Virus record (IMG/VR): IMGVR_UViG_3300024999_000100
Coordinates: 1 to 64,000 of that record
DNA length: 64,000 nt
Strand: one strand, 5' to 3'
DNA from: a virus
The first letter of the stretch is position 1. Every line of letters starts with the position of its first letter. Both the position numbers and the translations under genes were made by a program. Positions 51,082 through 59,861 of this stretch are shown here, piece after piece. A model generated the notes under the pieces. That model was given only the letters and a program-made list of their open reading frames with translations, had not been told where the DNA came from and made no database searches.

Positions 51082-51120
51082 ACAAATATTATTAACTTAT
51101 AATAGATAGTAATATTAATT

Positions 51121-51540
51121 TCTTTATAATAATTATTACAAAGTAACATAAAAATTGTTATCATCAGTAAACTTCCCTCTATAAATTGTTGTGGTGATGA
51201 TTTTTGGAAATTGCATAAGCCAAGACAGCAACAATAAAAACTTGTTTTAGGGTTTGATAAAATTGGGTCAATGTTAGTGCAATTACAAACCCTCCCTAAA
51301 ATCATGTGCATAAGTTAGTAAGACCTTGAAAGACAGGCATTGCTCTGATAAAGAGTATGAGGTTTATAGATGCACAAAATTCCCCTCATCACTCATTGTT
51401 TGTTCTTTATGGCGTTAATCACAGTTCATTTAAACTTTAGTGATAGAGAAAAATGGCATACTGCAATGAGACTGATGAAATATATAAGTATGCCAAAAGA
51501 GATAAGGAGAATTTATAGGGGTATAATTCTCCTTCATACA
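51121..51540 (+). ncRNA. large structured non-coding RNA 2
   Basis: About 420 nt with ATCATCA/TGATGAT (51160, 51195), TTTTAGGG/CCCTAAAA (51245, 51294), CTCATTG/CAATGAG (51392, 51464), GGCATACT/AGTATGCC (51455, 51487) and a terminal AAGGAGAATT/AATTCTCCTT hairpin (51504-51534). The third and fourth pairs cross, so a pseudoknot is possible. A frame at 51370-51588 lies inside and is likely spurious. Confidence 0.5.
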
Positions 51541-51603
51541 GAAAGAATTGAGTTAATTACTCTAACAAAGAAGAAAAATACAAATTGAAAGAAGGAAAAC
51601 AAT

Positions 51604-52302
51604 ATGTCTAATTCACAAAATTCACAAAACACTAATTCAACAATTTCACTAAAAGAGTCCTTTCGCACATTGGTTTATATTGATAAAACTATTTCATCTC
51701 TAACTTCATATCTTTCTAATAAAAATAATTCTATTTCTGTACTTGAACAACATCTTAAAGAAAAGTCCAATCCAGAAGCAAAAAATGAGGAATTAGATAC
51801 AACTACTATTAAAGAATATCCAGATGCTTCAACTGTAGATGTAATTAATCTTATTCAAGACTTGATTTCAGAAAAGACAAAATTAGAAATTTCAGTAGAG
51901 TTAGCAAAAAGAAATATAGTAATTCAAACTAAGGATAATAAAAATCTTAGCTTAGATTCTGCTATATCAAATGCAAAACAATCTAGAAATTTAGCTAATG
52001 TATTAAATAGTCTTATCAATATAAAAACAGACGAGAAAAAGACTGTCGCACAAGGATTTAAATTCAATCAGGAAGGTAATGAGACTCCATATAGGTATGA
52101 TGTAGTAATTACTAAAACAATTAATTTTGATAGAAGTATTGTTAGTGATAATTATAAGTCATTACTAGAAAAAGCTGATAAACTTAGTATTTCTATTGAA
52201 AAATCCATGATGGAAGAAATTGTGGAATATGAATTCCCTTATAGCATTCATGATTCAACAGCAGATATTGTGAGTAAATATTTATATTCTATTGATTTAT
52301 AA
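51604..52302 (+). CDS. coiled-coil phage protein, 232 aa
   Basis: Begins MSNSQNSQNTNSTISLKESFRTLVYIDKTISSLTSYLSNKN and continues with helices (VINLIQDLISEKTKLEISVELAKRN), NLSLDSAISNAKQSR and a final helical pair. The order resembles the DIP1984-type family, but the match is weak. AAAGAAGGA lies before the ATG. Confidence 0.7.
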   Translation: MSNSQNSQNTNSTISLKESFRTLVYIDKTISSLTSYLSNKNNSISVLEQHLKEKSNPEAKNEELDTTTIKEYPDASTVDVINLIQDLISEKTKLEISVELAKRNIVIQTKDNKNLSLDSAISNAKQSRNLANVLNSLINIKTDEKKTVAQGFKFNQEGNETPYRYDVVITKTINFDRSIVSDNYKSLLEKADKLSISIEKSMMEEIVEYEFPYSIHDSTADIVSKYLYSIDL

Positions 52303-52329
52303 TCTTTATCTAATAATTAACCATGACAA

Positions 52330-52830
52330 TTAATTAGTAGAGATGCCTAACCACATCTCTACTAATTAAAACAACTAACCAGAAGCAAAGCAAGATATAG
52401 ACTATTTATTTGGACATCTGAAATTAGATGTAAATTCAAGTTACCATATTCAAACATTGCAAAATAGTGCAGGTTATGTATATTAAATACATAATAATAA
52501 AACAAAATTTAGGTTTGCTGTCACAAGCAAGAAGAATCGCTAATCTATCACTAAGCGCAAAATCATTATTCACCAATACGATATGACATTAGTACATTAT
52601 TCATAAATACGACAATCGTTTCGTTAATCACCATTTGATAAATTTTAGGATTTTAAATCCTTATAGAAGAACAAATATTAAAAATAAAGTATTTTAAAAG
52701 ATACTCTCTTAGAAATAAGAGGATATTGATTTTTAATAAATAAATGGATAATATAATTAATTAAGAAAAATAGTCTTATTTTGCTTGCTTTTCTGGTTAG
52801 TATATAAAACACTAAATGGGTTTGATAGTA
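52330..52830 (+). ncRNA. large structured non-coding RNA 3
   Basis: About 500 nt. A perfect 16-bp hairpin (TTAATTAGTAGAGATG with CATCTCTACTAATTAA) is followed by a long-range stem of CTAACCAGAA and AAAGCAAG with CTTGCTTT and TTCTGGTTAG, at 52375-52394 and 52784-52800. Inside lie ACATCT/AGATGT, TTATGTAT/ATACATAA, AGGATT/AATCCT and CTCTTA/TAAGAG hairpins. The first hairpin's loop CCTAACCA repeats the closing arm. Size fits ROOL-class RNAs, unproven. Confidence 0.65.
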
Positions 52831-52890
52831 CAACCCATATAAAAACTATCATTATAAACTTTTCTCTAATAAGGAGATGATTTTTATCAA

Positions 52891-53259
52891 ATGGATAAAA
52901 TGAAACTAAACAACAAAACTAAACTAAGTACAGGAACTCAAGTACAAATTCTTGACAACTCAAATTGGAATGGTTTATTTGCAATTGTTGATGATATCGT
53001 AGATATTGATAATAATAATATAAATATTCCGGTGCTATATTGTGTTAGTAAGCCGACTGAGAAATATTATGTTTATCCTGAATTGGAGGATAAGATTAGG
53101 ATTGTCGGTGGTGATATTGATAATAATGATTATGACATAGAAAATGCTGATACTACTTGCCCTATTTGTAAAAATAGTAATAAGAGATACTGGTTGGCAT
53201 TCTTTTATGATAAGACTTATTTAGTGTGTAGGGATTGTTGGTATAGTGAATTGATTTAG
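52891..53259 (+). CDS. zinc-ribbon protein, 122 aa
   Basis: An N-terminal SH3-like beta domain (GTQVQILDNSNWNGLFAIVDDI) is followed by CPICKNSN and CRDCWYS knuckles. It may bind RNA or DNA. It follows structured RNA 3; AAGGAG lies 14 nt before the ATG. Confidence 0.7.
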   Translation: MDKMKLNNKTKLSTGTQVQILDNSNWNGLFAIVDDIVDIDNNNINIPVLYCVSKPTEKYYVYPELEDKIRIVGGDIDNNDYDIENADTTCPICKNSNKRYWLAFFYDKTYLVCRDCWYSELI

Positions 53260-53281
53260 TTTAAGAAAGTGGGGATTTGAT

Positions 53282-53461
53282 ATGATTACTAAGGAAAAAG
53301 AATTTGTTTATATTTACAATCAATTTCAGTCACAATTTTATTTTTCTAAAGGAATTTTACCTTTAAAAGTAGGAAATGGAAGTAAAGGCGATACATATAC
53401 TATGTTTAAAAATACAGATGAAGTAAAACAAGCATTCGGTGAATGGTGTCGTAGGAAATAA
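53282..53461 (+). CDS. small phage protein, paralogue of 33506-33733
   Basis: 59 residues: MITKEKEFVYIYNQFQSQFYFSKGILPLKVG... ends AFGEWCRRK. It matches the 33506 gene across its length. GTGGGG lies before the ATG. The paired copies 20 kb apart point to an ancient duplication. Confidence 0.7.
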   Translation: MITKEKEFVYIYNQFQSQFYFSKGILPLKVGNGSKGDTYTMFKNTDEVKQAFGEWCRRK

Positions 53462-53595
53462 AAATTCCTACATGATATGAAGAGATATGAAGGGAAGCGT
53501 GAATTAATGCGTGACAGAGGAAATAAAAAATCATAACAATGCAAAAAGTCGTAAAGTTTATGTTACATATTTTGATGATGAAAGGTGATAAAACA

Positions 53596-53841
53596 ATGAA
53601 TATTTTTGAAACAAAAGATTTCTACTTGGCAGCATTATTTGTTAGTTACAAATTTCAATTAGTTGGTTCAGAGAAAAAAGATGAAAGTGTTTATTTTAAA
53701 ATTGATAATAATAAACCTGAATTATTTCAAAAATTAATTAATGATTTTTTAAATTATAAAGCAATGGTTAATTTAAACAAATTAACTAAAGCAACATCCC
53801 TATTAAGAAGGGAATTAGACAAACATAAAATTTTAAAATAA
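53596..53841 (+). CDS. small phage protein, DUF5659-like
   Basis: 81 residues: MNIFETKDFYLAALFVSYKFQLVGSEKKD, then VYFKIDNNKPELFQKLINDFLNYKAMVNL and a helical end. The pattern of DFYLAAxxxxxGF, a short beta segment and a FLNxKAxV stretch agrees with the DUF5659 family of Bacillota phages. The start at 53596 follows AAAGGTG. Confidence 0.65.
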   Translation: MNIFETKDFYLAALFVSYKFQLVGSEKKDESVYFKIDNNKPELFQKLINDFLNYKAMVNLNKLTKATSLLRRELDKHKILK

Positions 53842-53880
53842 TTTTATTTGTCTGTGATGATGAAAGAGGTGATGCCTACA

Positions 53881-54483
53881 ATGGAAGATAAAACTATGCG
53901 GATATTAGCAGATATTTTTGTTAGTGACGTTGATACGTTTAAGGATATAAAAGCACAAAAAGAAATTGGAGACTTTATAAAACAATATCTTAAAAAAGAT
54001 GAAGATAATACTTTAACTGCTTCTCTTTTTGTAAAGGATGTTAAGAAACAACACTGGAAACCAAAAGATCATTTCACTAAAGTATTTAATTTAGAAATTG
54101 CTCATGCTGTTGAACAATATGGAATTACAAAAAGTGAATTAGCATTTTTATATTCTTTATCTCCTTATTTAAAATGGGAAATGAATTTAATCGTTGATTT
54201 GGAAGATAATCCATTAAATCAAATTAGTTTGGCAACATTATTAGACATTGATAGAAGAACTGTAAATAGAAATATGAAAAATTTAAGAGGAAAATTAGCA
54301 ATAGTTAGTTATGAATTGGGTAAGGAAACCTTTTATTTGGTTAATCCTTATCTTCTTTATTGTGGTAAAAATATCAATATTCTAGTTCCTAGATTATTCG
54401 ACACCATAGGATACGAAAAGTGTAGAAGTAATAGAAAGGATACAGCCACAAAACGCACTAAAATCAAGGATTCTGAGCAATAA
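53881..54483 (+). CDS. winged-helix / RepL-like replication or regulatory protein
   Basis: 200 residues. ITKSELAFLYSLSPYLKWEMNLIVD is followed by ISLATLLDIDRRTVNRNMKNLRGK, a classical helix-turn-helix of winged-helix type, as in firmicute plasmid RepL or MarR-like proteins. The basic C-terminus (KRTKIKDSEQ) may bind DNA. The start at 53881 follows GAGGTG. Replication initiation or gene regulation is likely. Confidence 0.65.
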   Translation: MEDKTMRILADIFVSDVDTFKDIKAQKEIGDFIKQYLKKDEDNTLTASLFVKDVKKQHWKPKDHFTKVFNLEIAHAVEQYGITKSELAFLYSLSPYLKWEMNLIVDLEDNPLNQISLATLLDIDRRTVNRNMKNLRGKLAIVSYELGKETFYLVNPYLLYCGKNINILVPRLFDTIGYEKCRSNRKDTATKRTKIKDSEQ

Positions 54484-54654
54484 TTAGTGTCATAGATGTC
54501 ACTTGAGAAGTTTTAAAAAGTAGGTTAAACAAGGTTTTATTTTAGGAGTCGGGACATGAATGTCACCAATGTCTGAATCCCTTATGCCAGTAGGTGTAGA
54601 GGGGTTTACTTGTTGTGTAGGCATTTCGAGATGATGAAAGGCGGTTATGCGATA

Positions 54655-55473
54655 ATGGCAAAGGATAAGAAAATAGGAATATATAAAATAACTAATATAA
54701 TAAATAATAAAGTATATATTGGTCAAAGTCAAGATATAGATACTAGGTTAAGAGGACACAAAAGCACATTAAAAGCGAACACTCATTTTAATATTCATTT
54801 ACAAAGAGCTTATAATAAGTATGGTATTGATAGTTTTACATATGAAATTCAAGAAGAATGTAGTGAGGATATTATTAATGAGAGGGAATCTTATTGGATA
54901 GAATTTTATAATAGTAGAGACAGATTTCACGGATATAATATTGATTATGGTGGTACTAAAGATGTATTTTCAGAAGAGCATAAAATAAACATAAGCATTA
55001 GAAGAAAAGGGATGTATGAGATTGATGCAACTAATATAGATATTACATATTTAGAAATTTTGGAAGTTTTAAAACAAAAGACAAAGAATGAAAAATTATT
55101 GCTATATGCTATGCTTATAAATAGTAAAAGATATTCAGATGATAATGGTGTTTTCTATATGTCTTATAAAGAAATGTCTAGAAAAACTGGAATTAAATCA
55201 AAAAATACTTTAATAAAAATTATTAATCAGTTTAATAATAGTGGAATTATTAATATTGTAAGTAGAAATACGATACAAACAAATTCTTACAAAATAAATT
55301 ATAGTATTGATGATGATAATAAAGAAAAGTTTATTGTGAATAAAGAAGAAAACAATTACTTAAATTCATTTGTAAAGTGCTTGTTTAAGTTTTATAATCG
55401 CAAAGAGCTTAAAAAGATGTTAAATGAAAGATATTATTTAAGTATATGTAGGTTATATAAAAGTATAAAATAA
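54655..55473 (+). CDS. GIY-YIG endonuclease with C-terminal winged helix
   Basis: 272 residues. IGIYKITNIINNKVYIGQSQDI carries GIY and YIG; TRLRGH and a later glutamate (INERESYW) complete the site. The C-terminal part (YSDDNGVFYMSYKEMSRKTGIKSKNTLIKIINQFNNSG) is a helix-turn-helix. The start at 54655 is preferred over frames upstream. It is probably a free-standing homing nuclease with a gain of DNA-binding domain. Confidence 0.75.
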   Translation: MAKDKKIGIYKITNIINNKVYIGQSQDIDTRLRGHKSTLKANTHFNIHLQRAYNKYGIDSFTYEIQEECSEDIINERESYWIEFYNSRDRFHGYNIDYGGTKDVFSEEHKINISIRRKGMYEIDATNIDITYLEILEVLKQKTKNEKLLLYAMLINSKRYSDDNGVFYMSYKEMSRKTGIKSKNTLIKIINQFNNSGIINIVSRNTIQTNSYKINYSIDDDNKEKFIVNKEENNYLNSFVKCLFKFYNRKELKKMLNERYYLSICRLYKSIK

Positions 55474-55499
55474 ATATATAGGGTGGTATTAACAACATA

Positions 55500-56834
55500 T
55501 TGGATAAAAAATTAATAGAAATTTGTTACCAAAAGTACAATAAGAAAATATCTGATTCTTGGGATACTTTAGCAAAATTGTATTATCCTCAAAGCACAGG
55601 TGAAGGATTAAGAAGTAAATTCAAGAAATATAGAAAAGCAAATGGAACATTAAAAGCAAAAGATATTATTAATGGTATTATTCTTGGTAATGGTGATAGA
55701 GAATTAATTATTCCTGCTTCTACTCCATCTAAACCTAATTATAAAGAATCTGTAGAAATCAAGCAAGATGATTCTCAAGTTTCTGATAAATTAATTTCTA
55801 TGAGTCTTGAAGAATCTAAAGATCCTGAATTTGTTTTGAAATCACATGGATATTCGCCTGATAAGTTTATTTTGCTTAGTGCCAAAAATAGCATGTGGCA
55901 TATGAATACTAAGGAAGATGGAGTAAAGGTTCTCTACAGTTCAAAGGTGAGCGTTAAACCAAGGACTGAAATATTACTTAATGAAGACAATATTACAAAA
56001 ATACTAGACAATTTAATCAAAAACTACTCTATCCCATCCCCTAAACATACTAAATATAATCCCATCACAAATGGAAATTTGCTTATATTAAACATAGCAG
56101 ATTTACATGTAGGATTAAAAAGTTACTTAGAAACAAGTAATAATGAATATGATGATGTAATTGCAACTAATAGATTTTTCTATGTAATTAATGATGTTGT
56201 AAGTAGAATTAAACATAAAGAAATAGATAAGATTATATTATTAAATCTAGGTGATATATGTAATTTTGATACCCCATATCAGACTACAAAAGGAACTCCT
56301 CAGACAGATCACTCAGTAAGTCATTATCAAATGTTTACGAAAGTATCTGATTTATTAATTAAAGCTATTGATATTTTATCACAAATTGCTCCTGTAGAAG
56401 TATGGAATTGCAATTCTAATCATGATAGATATACTACGTTTGGAATCTTTCAAGTTTTAAATTCGTGGTATAGAAATAATGATAATGTGTGGATTGATAC
56501 CGGGACATTGGATAGGAAATATATTAAGTATGGGCGAGTATTAGTGGGGATAGCACACGATATTAATGAAAAGTCAGCATTTAAGACAATACATAATGAA
56601 GCAAAAGAATATATTAGTGATTGTGATTATTTGTATTGGTTTGTTGCACATCAGCATAAGACAATGGTCATTGACGATTATGGGGTTGAGATTAGGAGAT
56701 TACCAACTGTGAGTTCTAATTCAGAGTGGTCTTATTCTCAAGCTTATACTGGTACAGTTAAGAAGAGTCAAAGTTTTATTGTTAGTAAGGAATATGGGAT
56801 TATTGATATTATGAATACTGTGATTAAGGATTAA
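55500..56834 (+). CDS. calcineurin-like metallophosphoesterase
   Basis: 444 residues. The metal-binding motifs of the metallophosphoesterase family are present in order: ADLHVG (DxH), NLGDICNF (GDxx), NSNHDR (GNH[DE] variant), GIAHD and AHQHKT (HxH). An N-terminal region (DSWDTLAKLYYPQSTGEGLRSKFKKY) looks like a small DNA-binding domain. It may act as a nuclease in recombination, like phage SbcD-type enzymes. The TTG at 55500 follows GGGTGG. Confidence 0.8.
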   Translation: MDKKLIEICYQKYNKKISDSWDTLAKLYYPQSTGEGLRSKFKKYRKANGTLKAKDIINGIILGNGDRELIIPASTPSKPNYKESVEIKQDDSQVSDKLISMSLEESKDPEFVLKSHGYSPDKFILLSAKNSMWHMNTKEDGVKVLYSSKVSVKPRTEILLNEDNITKILDNLIKNYSIPSPKHTKYNPITNGNLLILNIADLHVGLKSYLETSNNEYDDVIATNRFFYVINDVVSRIKHKEIDKIILLNLGDICNFDTPYQTTKGTPQTDHSVSHYQMFTKVSDLLIKAIDILSQIAPVEVWNCNSNHDRYTTFGIFQVLNSWYRNNDNVWIDTGTLDRKYIKYGRVLVGIAHDINEKSAFKTIHNEAKEYISDCDYLYWFVAHQHKTMVIDDYGVEIRRLPTVSSNSEWSYSQAYTGTVKKSQSFIVSKEYGIIDIMNTVIKD

Positions 56835-56860
56835 TTAAATAACTGAAAGGTAATAAGTAT

Positions 56861-57460
56861 ATGGAAATTATGATACCAATTAATAAAATTATCGAGGAAA
56901 TTAAACTCAATGCCTACATTAATGAGCGCACAATCTACATTAACGACGATTCTATCAATGAAGAAACCGAATTTATTGTTAATAGAATGTTTGAGAAAAT
57001 AGTAGAAAGAGATAAAGCAAGTGGAATAACACCTTCCAAAGCAGAACCAATTATTCTTAAAATTTCTAGTTATGGTGGCTCAGTTTTTGCATCACTAAGT
57101 ATAATTGCTACCATAGAAACACTCAAGGAGAGTGGTTATAAAATCATTGGTAAAGCATATGGAAAAATAATGAGTGGTGCGTTTAAGATTTTCATATCTA
57201 CTTCTGAGCGTATTTGTCAAAACCATACTCGATTTCTCTACCATCAAGTACAAAGTTTTGAAATGGGAAATACATCAGTAGAGCAAACAAAAAGAAAGTT
57301 AAAAGACCTAGAGGCATCATGGCGTAGGTGTCAAGATGTAATTCTTAAATATACTAATATTACTCAAGAAAAACTTGATGATATTACTGAACATGATTTG
57401 GACGTATATTTATGGCCTGAAGAAGCAATTTTACTGGGATGTGTAGACAAAATAATCTAA
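56861..57460 (+). CDS. ClpP-like serine protease
   Basis: 199 residues. The fold signature is clear: LKISSYGGSVFASLSIIATI, GKAYGKIMSGAFKIF with catalytic Ser in MSGAF, FLYHQVQSF with catalytic His, and HDLDVYLWPEEAILLG with the Asp/Glu end. In phages ClpP-like proteins often serve as prohead proteases, so this may be the first morphogenesis-related gene of the window. Confidence 0.85.
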   Translation: MEIMIPINKIIEEIKLNAYINERTIYINDDSINEETEFIVNRMFEKIVERDKASGITPSKAEPIILKISSYGGSVFASLSIIATIETLKESGYKIIGKAYGKIMSGAFKIFISTSERICQNHTRFLYHQVQSFEMGNTSVEQTKRKLKDLEASWRRCQDVILKYTNITQEKLDDITEHDLDVYLWPEEAILLGCVDKII

Positions 57461-57480
57461 ATTACAAGGAGAAATAACAT

Positions 57481-57873
57481 ATGTGCGATAACTGCAAAGA
57501 AATAATCACAGAAACCTCAGAAACCTCAGAAACATCTAAACCAGATACAAATACAGAACCAGAAACAAAATCACCATTAGATGACATCCTCATGTTCACA
57601 GAACCTTTTTCCATTTCTACAGATAATCTAGAAAATGATAAAGATATTCAAATTGATAAAGATGAATTTATTAAAGGAATAAAAGAAGCAAGTTATTTTT
57701 CTGGATTTTATACTTGTTTGATTAATTCAGGTATGTCTATGGAAGATGTAGTTTCTATTATTATGAATAAAATGAATGTTGATCACAATATTACCATGTC
57801 TCGTATTCAGACAGATGGAAGCATTGAAGTTTCTAAGAATAGTGTATTATTAAAAGAGAAGGATATGTTGTAA
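57481..57873 (+). CDS. hypothetical protein, 130 aa
   Basis: Begins MCDNCKEIITETSETSETSKPDTNTEPETKSPLDDIL, with a CxxC and a triplicated TSE repeat, then an acidic helical domain ending SVLLKEKDML. The start is A/C-rich with few G. AAGGAG lies before the ATG. Confidence 0.65.
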   Translation: MCDNCKEIITETSETSETSKPDTNTEPETKSPLDDILMFTEPFSISTDNLENDKDIQIDKDEFIKGIKEASYFSGFYTCLINSGMSMEDVVSIIMNKMNVDHNITMSRIQTDGSIEVSKNSVLLKEKDML

Positions 57874-57953
57874 GTTTTATTAAAACATAAATAATACAAT
57901 CTAACTTTAACATATAAAGATAAAATAAAATATAAAAGCGAGGAATATTAATT

Positions 57954-58748
57954 ATGCTGATTAACAAAATAAAATATACATTATCTCAAGTTGAAGAAAT
58001 TATTGATTCTCACTTAGACTCTGAACAAAATTTAATGTTTATTTGCGACTTTTCAGTAGCTCATTATATTTATGATTATATCCACAATTACTATGGGATA
58101 GATGCTGAATGTATGGAATTGTCAAGTGATGTTGATGAATACTATGTCAGTTTACAATTTTACAAAGATAAAGAAATTGGTTTCTTTTGTGAATTTGCTA
58201 AAATGGATGATGGTACATATAAATATGACGAGGTAGATAATATAGATTATTTTGTGATGTCTGATATGAGTTTTGGAGATGTTAGAGAATTCTTAGCAGG
58301 AAAAGGTAGGGTAATATTTTGTGAATTTGATAATGAGAATTGTTTGGAAGAAGAATATGATTGTGAAAATGTTGATGAATTGTTAGATGGTGAAGAGCAT
58401 TATCAAAATTGTTCTTGTGTATCATGCAAACAATTCCGTGGAGAATTTACTGAAGATGAAGAATATGAAATTGGTTTAGTAGAACATTATGCTGGATATA
58501 TTGAGAATAGTGAATGTGAGTATGGATCAGAATTAAGGAATATTCTTTATAGTATGTTGCAGGAATGTATGTCTATGGGGTATGAAAATGCTAGAGAAGA
58601 AAATGATGAAGAAATCGAAGGAAAAAATACTGTTAATATTCATATTGATAATTTGATTTGGGATAATAGTAAACTTGACAAAGAAAATTTAGATAAAATT
58701 GCAAAATATACTATTTTAAAGATTGAGGATAATTTGAGAAAGAGATAA
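57954..58748 (+). CDS. hypothetical acidic protein, 264 aa
   Basis: Begins MLINKIKYTLSQVEEIIDSHLDSEQNLMFICDF and contains an acidic middle, CSCVSCKQF and a helical C-terminus. GCGAGGAAT lies before the ATG. No family is recognised. Confidence 0.7.
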   Translation: MLINKIKYTLSQVEEIIDSHLDSEQNLMFICDFSVAHYIYDYIHNYYGIDAECMELSSDVDEYYVSLQFYKDKEIGFFCEFAKMDDGTYKYDEVDNIDYFVMSDMSFGDVREFLAGKGRVIFCEFDNENCLEEEYDCENVDELLDGEEHYQNCSCVSCKQFRGEFTEDEEYEIGLVEHYAGYIENSECEYGSELRNILYSMLQECMSMGYENAREENDEEIEGKNTVNIHIDNLIWDNSKLDKENLDKIAKYTILKIEDNLRKR

Positions 58749-58897
58749 AATTATTAGATTGTAATTTATTTATAAGTAGATCAGACACATCATTAATTTG
58801 GTGTGTCTACTTGTGCTTATAAATAAATAAGCATTAATAAAAATAACTGACTTTAATATTTAGAGTTTAGTCAGTGCTCTAGAAAGGATGATAAAAA

Positions 58898-59707
58898 ATG
58901 TATCAAGAGAAAATGGTGGTCTGTCTCAAAAATAATGGCAAAATCCTTAGAGAAAAAGAGGGGATAATTCAAATTCCATTTGGTAGCGAGTATTCTATTT
59001 ATATCAAGAATATGGAATCAAGAAAAGCAAAAGTTAAGATATCTATAGATGGAGTAGATGTACTTAATGGCCAGTCATTATTAGTTAATCCAAATGAGAC
59101 AACTGAATTAGAAGGATTTTTAAGTGATTGTACTGCAAAAAATAAGTTTAAATTTATACCAAAAACAAAAGAAATTTCTGAATATCGTGGAGATAAAATT
59201 GAAGATGGATTGATTAGGGTTGAATTTTGGTATGAGAAATTAAAACCAATTACTCAACAGATTAATCAAGTATTTAATCCTATTAGCCCTTGGATTACTT
59301 ATAAACAACCTATTTATGATTATAATCCTACTTGGATAACTGTTACGTCTAGTACAACACCTAAATCTGTACAGACTGATTGTTTAAGATCGTTTGATAA
59401 TAGTATTTGCCAAACTAGTTTTACTGCACAGAATTGTTCTTTAAATAATTCTGTAAATCTTAAAAGTTTTGATGAGGGAATTACTGTAAAAGGCGAAGAG
59501 ATTAATCAAGAATTTAAATATGGGAATATCGGTGTATTGGAAGAAAATTCTCATGTGATTATTTTAAGATTAGTTGGGTTTAATGATATCGGAGACAAAG
59601 TTGAGAAGGTTGTTACTGTAAGAGATAAATTGCAATGTAAGATTTGCGGTAAAGTTAGTGGATCTGATGCTAAGTTTTGTGATAGATGTGGGAGTTATTT
59701 GGAATAG
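58898..59707 (+). CDS. protein with beta domain and C-terminal zinc ribbon, 269 aa
   Basis: Begins MYQEKMVVCLKNNGKILREKEGIIQIPFGSEYSIYIKN, beta-rich and possibly a jelly-roll or OB fold. The C-terminus LQCKICGKVSGSDAKFCDRCGSYLE is a zinc ribbon of the CxxC-x10-FCxxCG type. Similar architectures appear in phage-encoded host-binding proteins; function unknown. Confidence 0.75.
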   Translation: MYQEKMVVCLKNNGKILREKEGIIQIPFGSEYSIYIKNMESRKAKVKISIDGVDVLNGQSLLVNPNETTELEGFLSDCTAKNKFKFIPKTKEISEYRGDKIEDGLIRVEFWYEKLKPITQQINQVFNPISPWITYKQPIYDYNPTWITVTSSTTPKSVQTDCLRSFDNSICQTSFTAQNCSLNNSVNLKSFDEGITVKGEEINQEFKYGNIGVLEENSHVIILRLVGFNDIGDKVEKVVTVRDKLQCKICGKVSGSDAKFCDRCGSYLE

Positions 59708-59736
59708 AAATAAATAAAATTTTGCTATAGATAGTG

Positions 59737-59765
59737 ATCCTAGCTTTTGTTAGGAGTATTTTTGT
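59737..59765 (+). terminator. terminator ending in T5-GTG
   Basis: ATCCTAGC and GTTAGGAG arms, then TATTTTTGTG. The hairpins at 60653 and 62094 also end in TTTTnTGTG. Confidence 0.7.
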
Positions 59766-59861
59766 GTAACAAAATAAGTTATACAAGGATAGGTTGCTAT
59801 ATAAATGCACTGATAAGTATTGCTCGTACTTCCACTATAAAAATGAGCAGGAGGATTTGCT

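Noticed and set aside
51370-51588. 72-codon frame, MHKIPLITHCLFF...
   Set aside because: It lies inside a block of long-range complements and ends over a perfect 10-bp hairpin. Composition is unlike neighbouring genes. GAGG at good spacing is present, so it is not excluded.
54484-54654. second group I intron around the 54655 GIY-YIG gene
   Set aside because: The upstream protein ends naturally, no AAGATATAGTC-like P7 strand is visible, and no split exon can be joined.
57500-57545. CRISPR-like repeat (TCAGAAACC units)
   Set aside because: Three short in-frame coding repeats (TSE) with no spacers; simple codon repeat.
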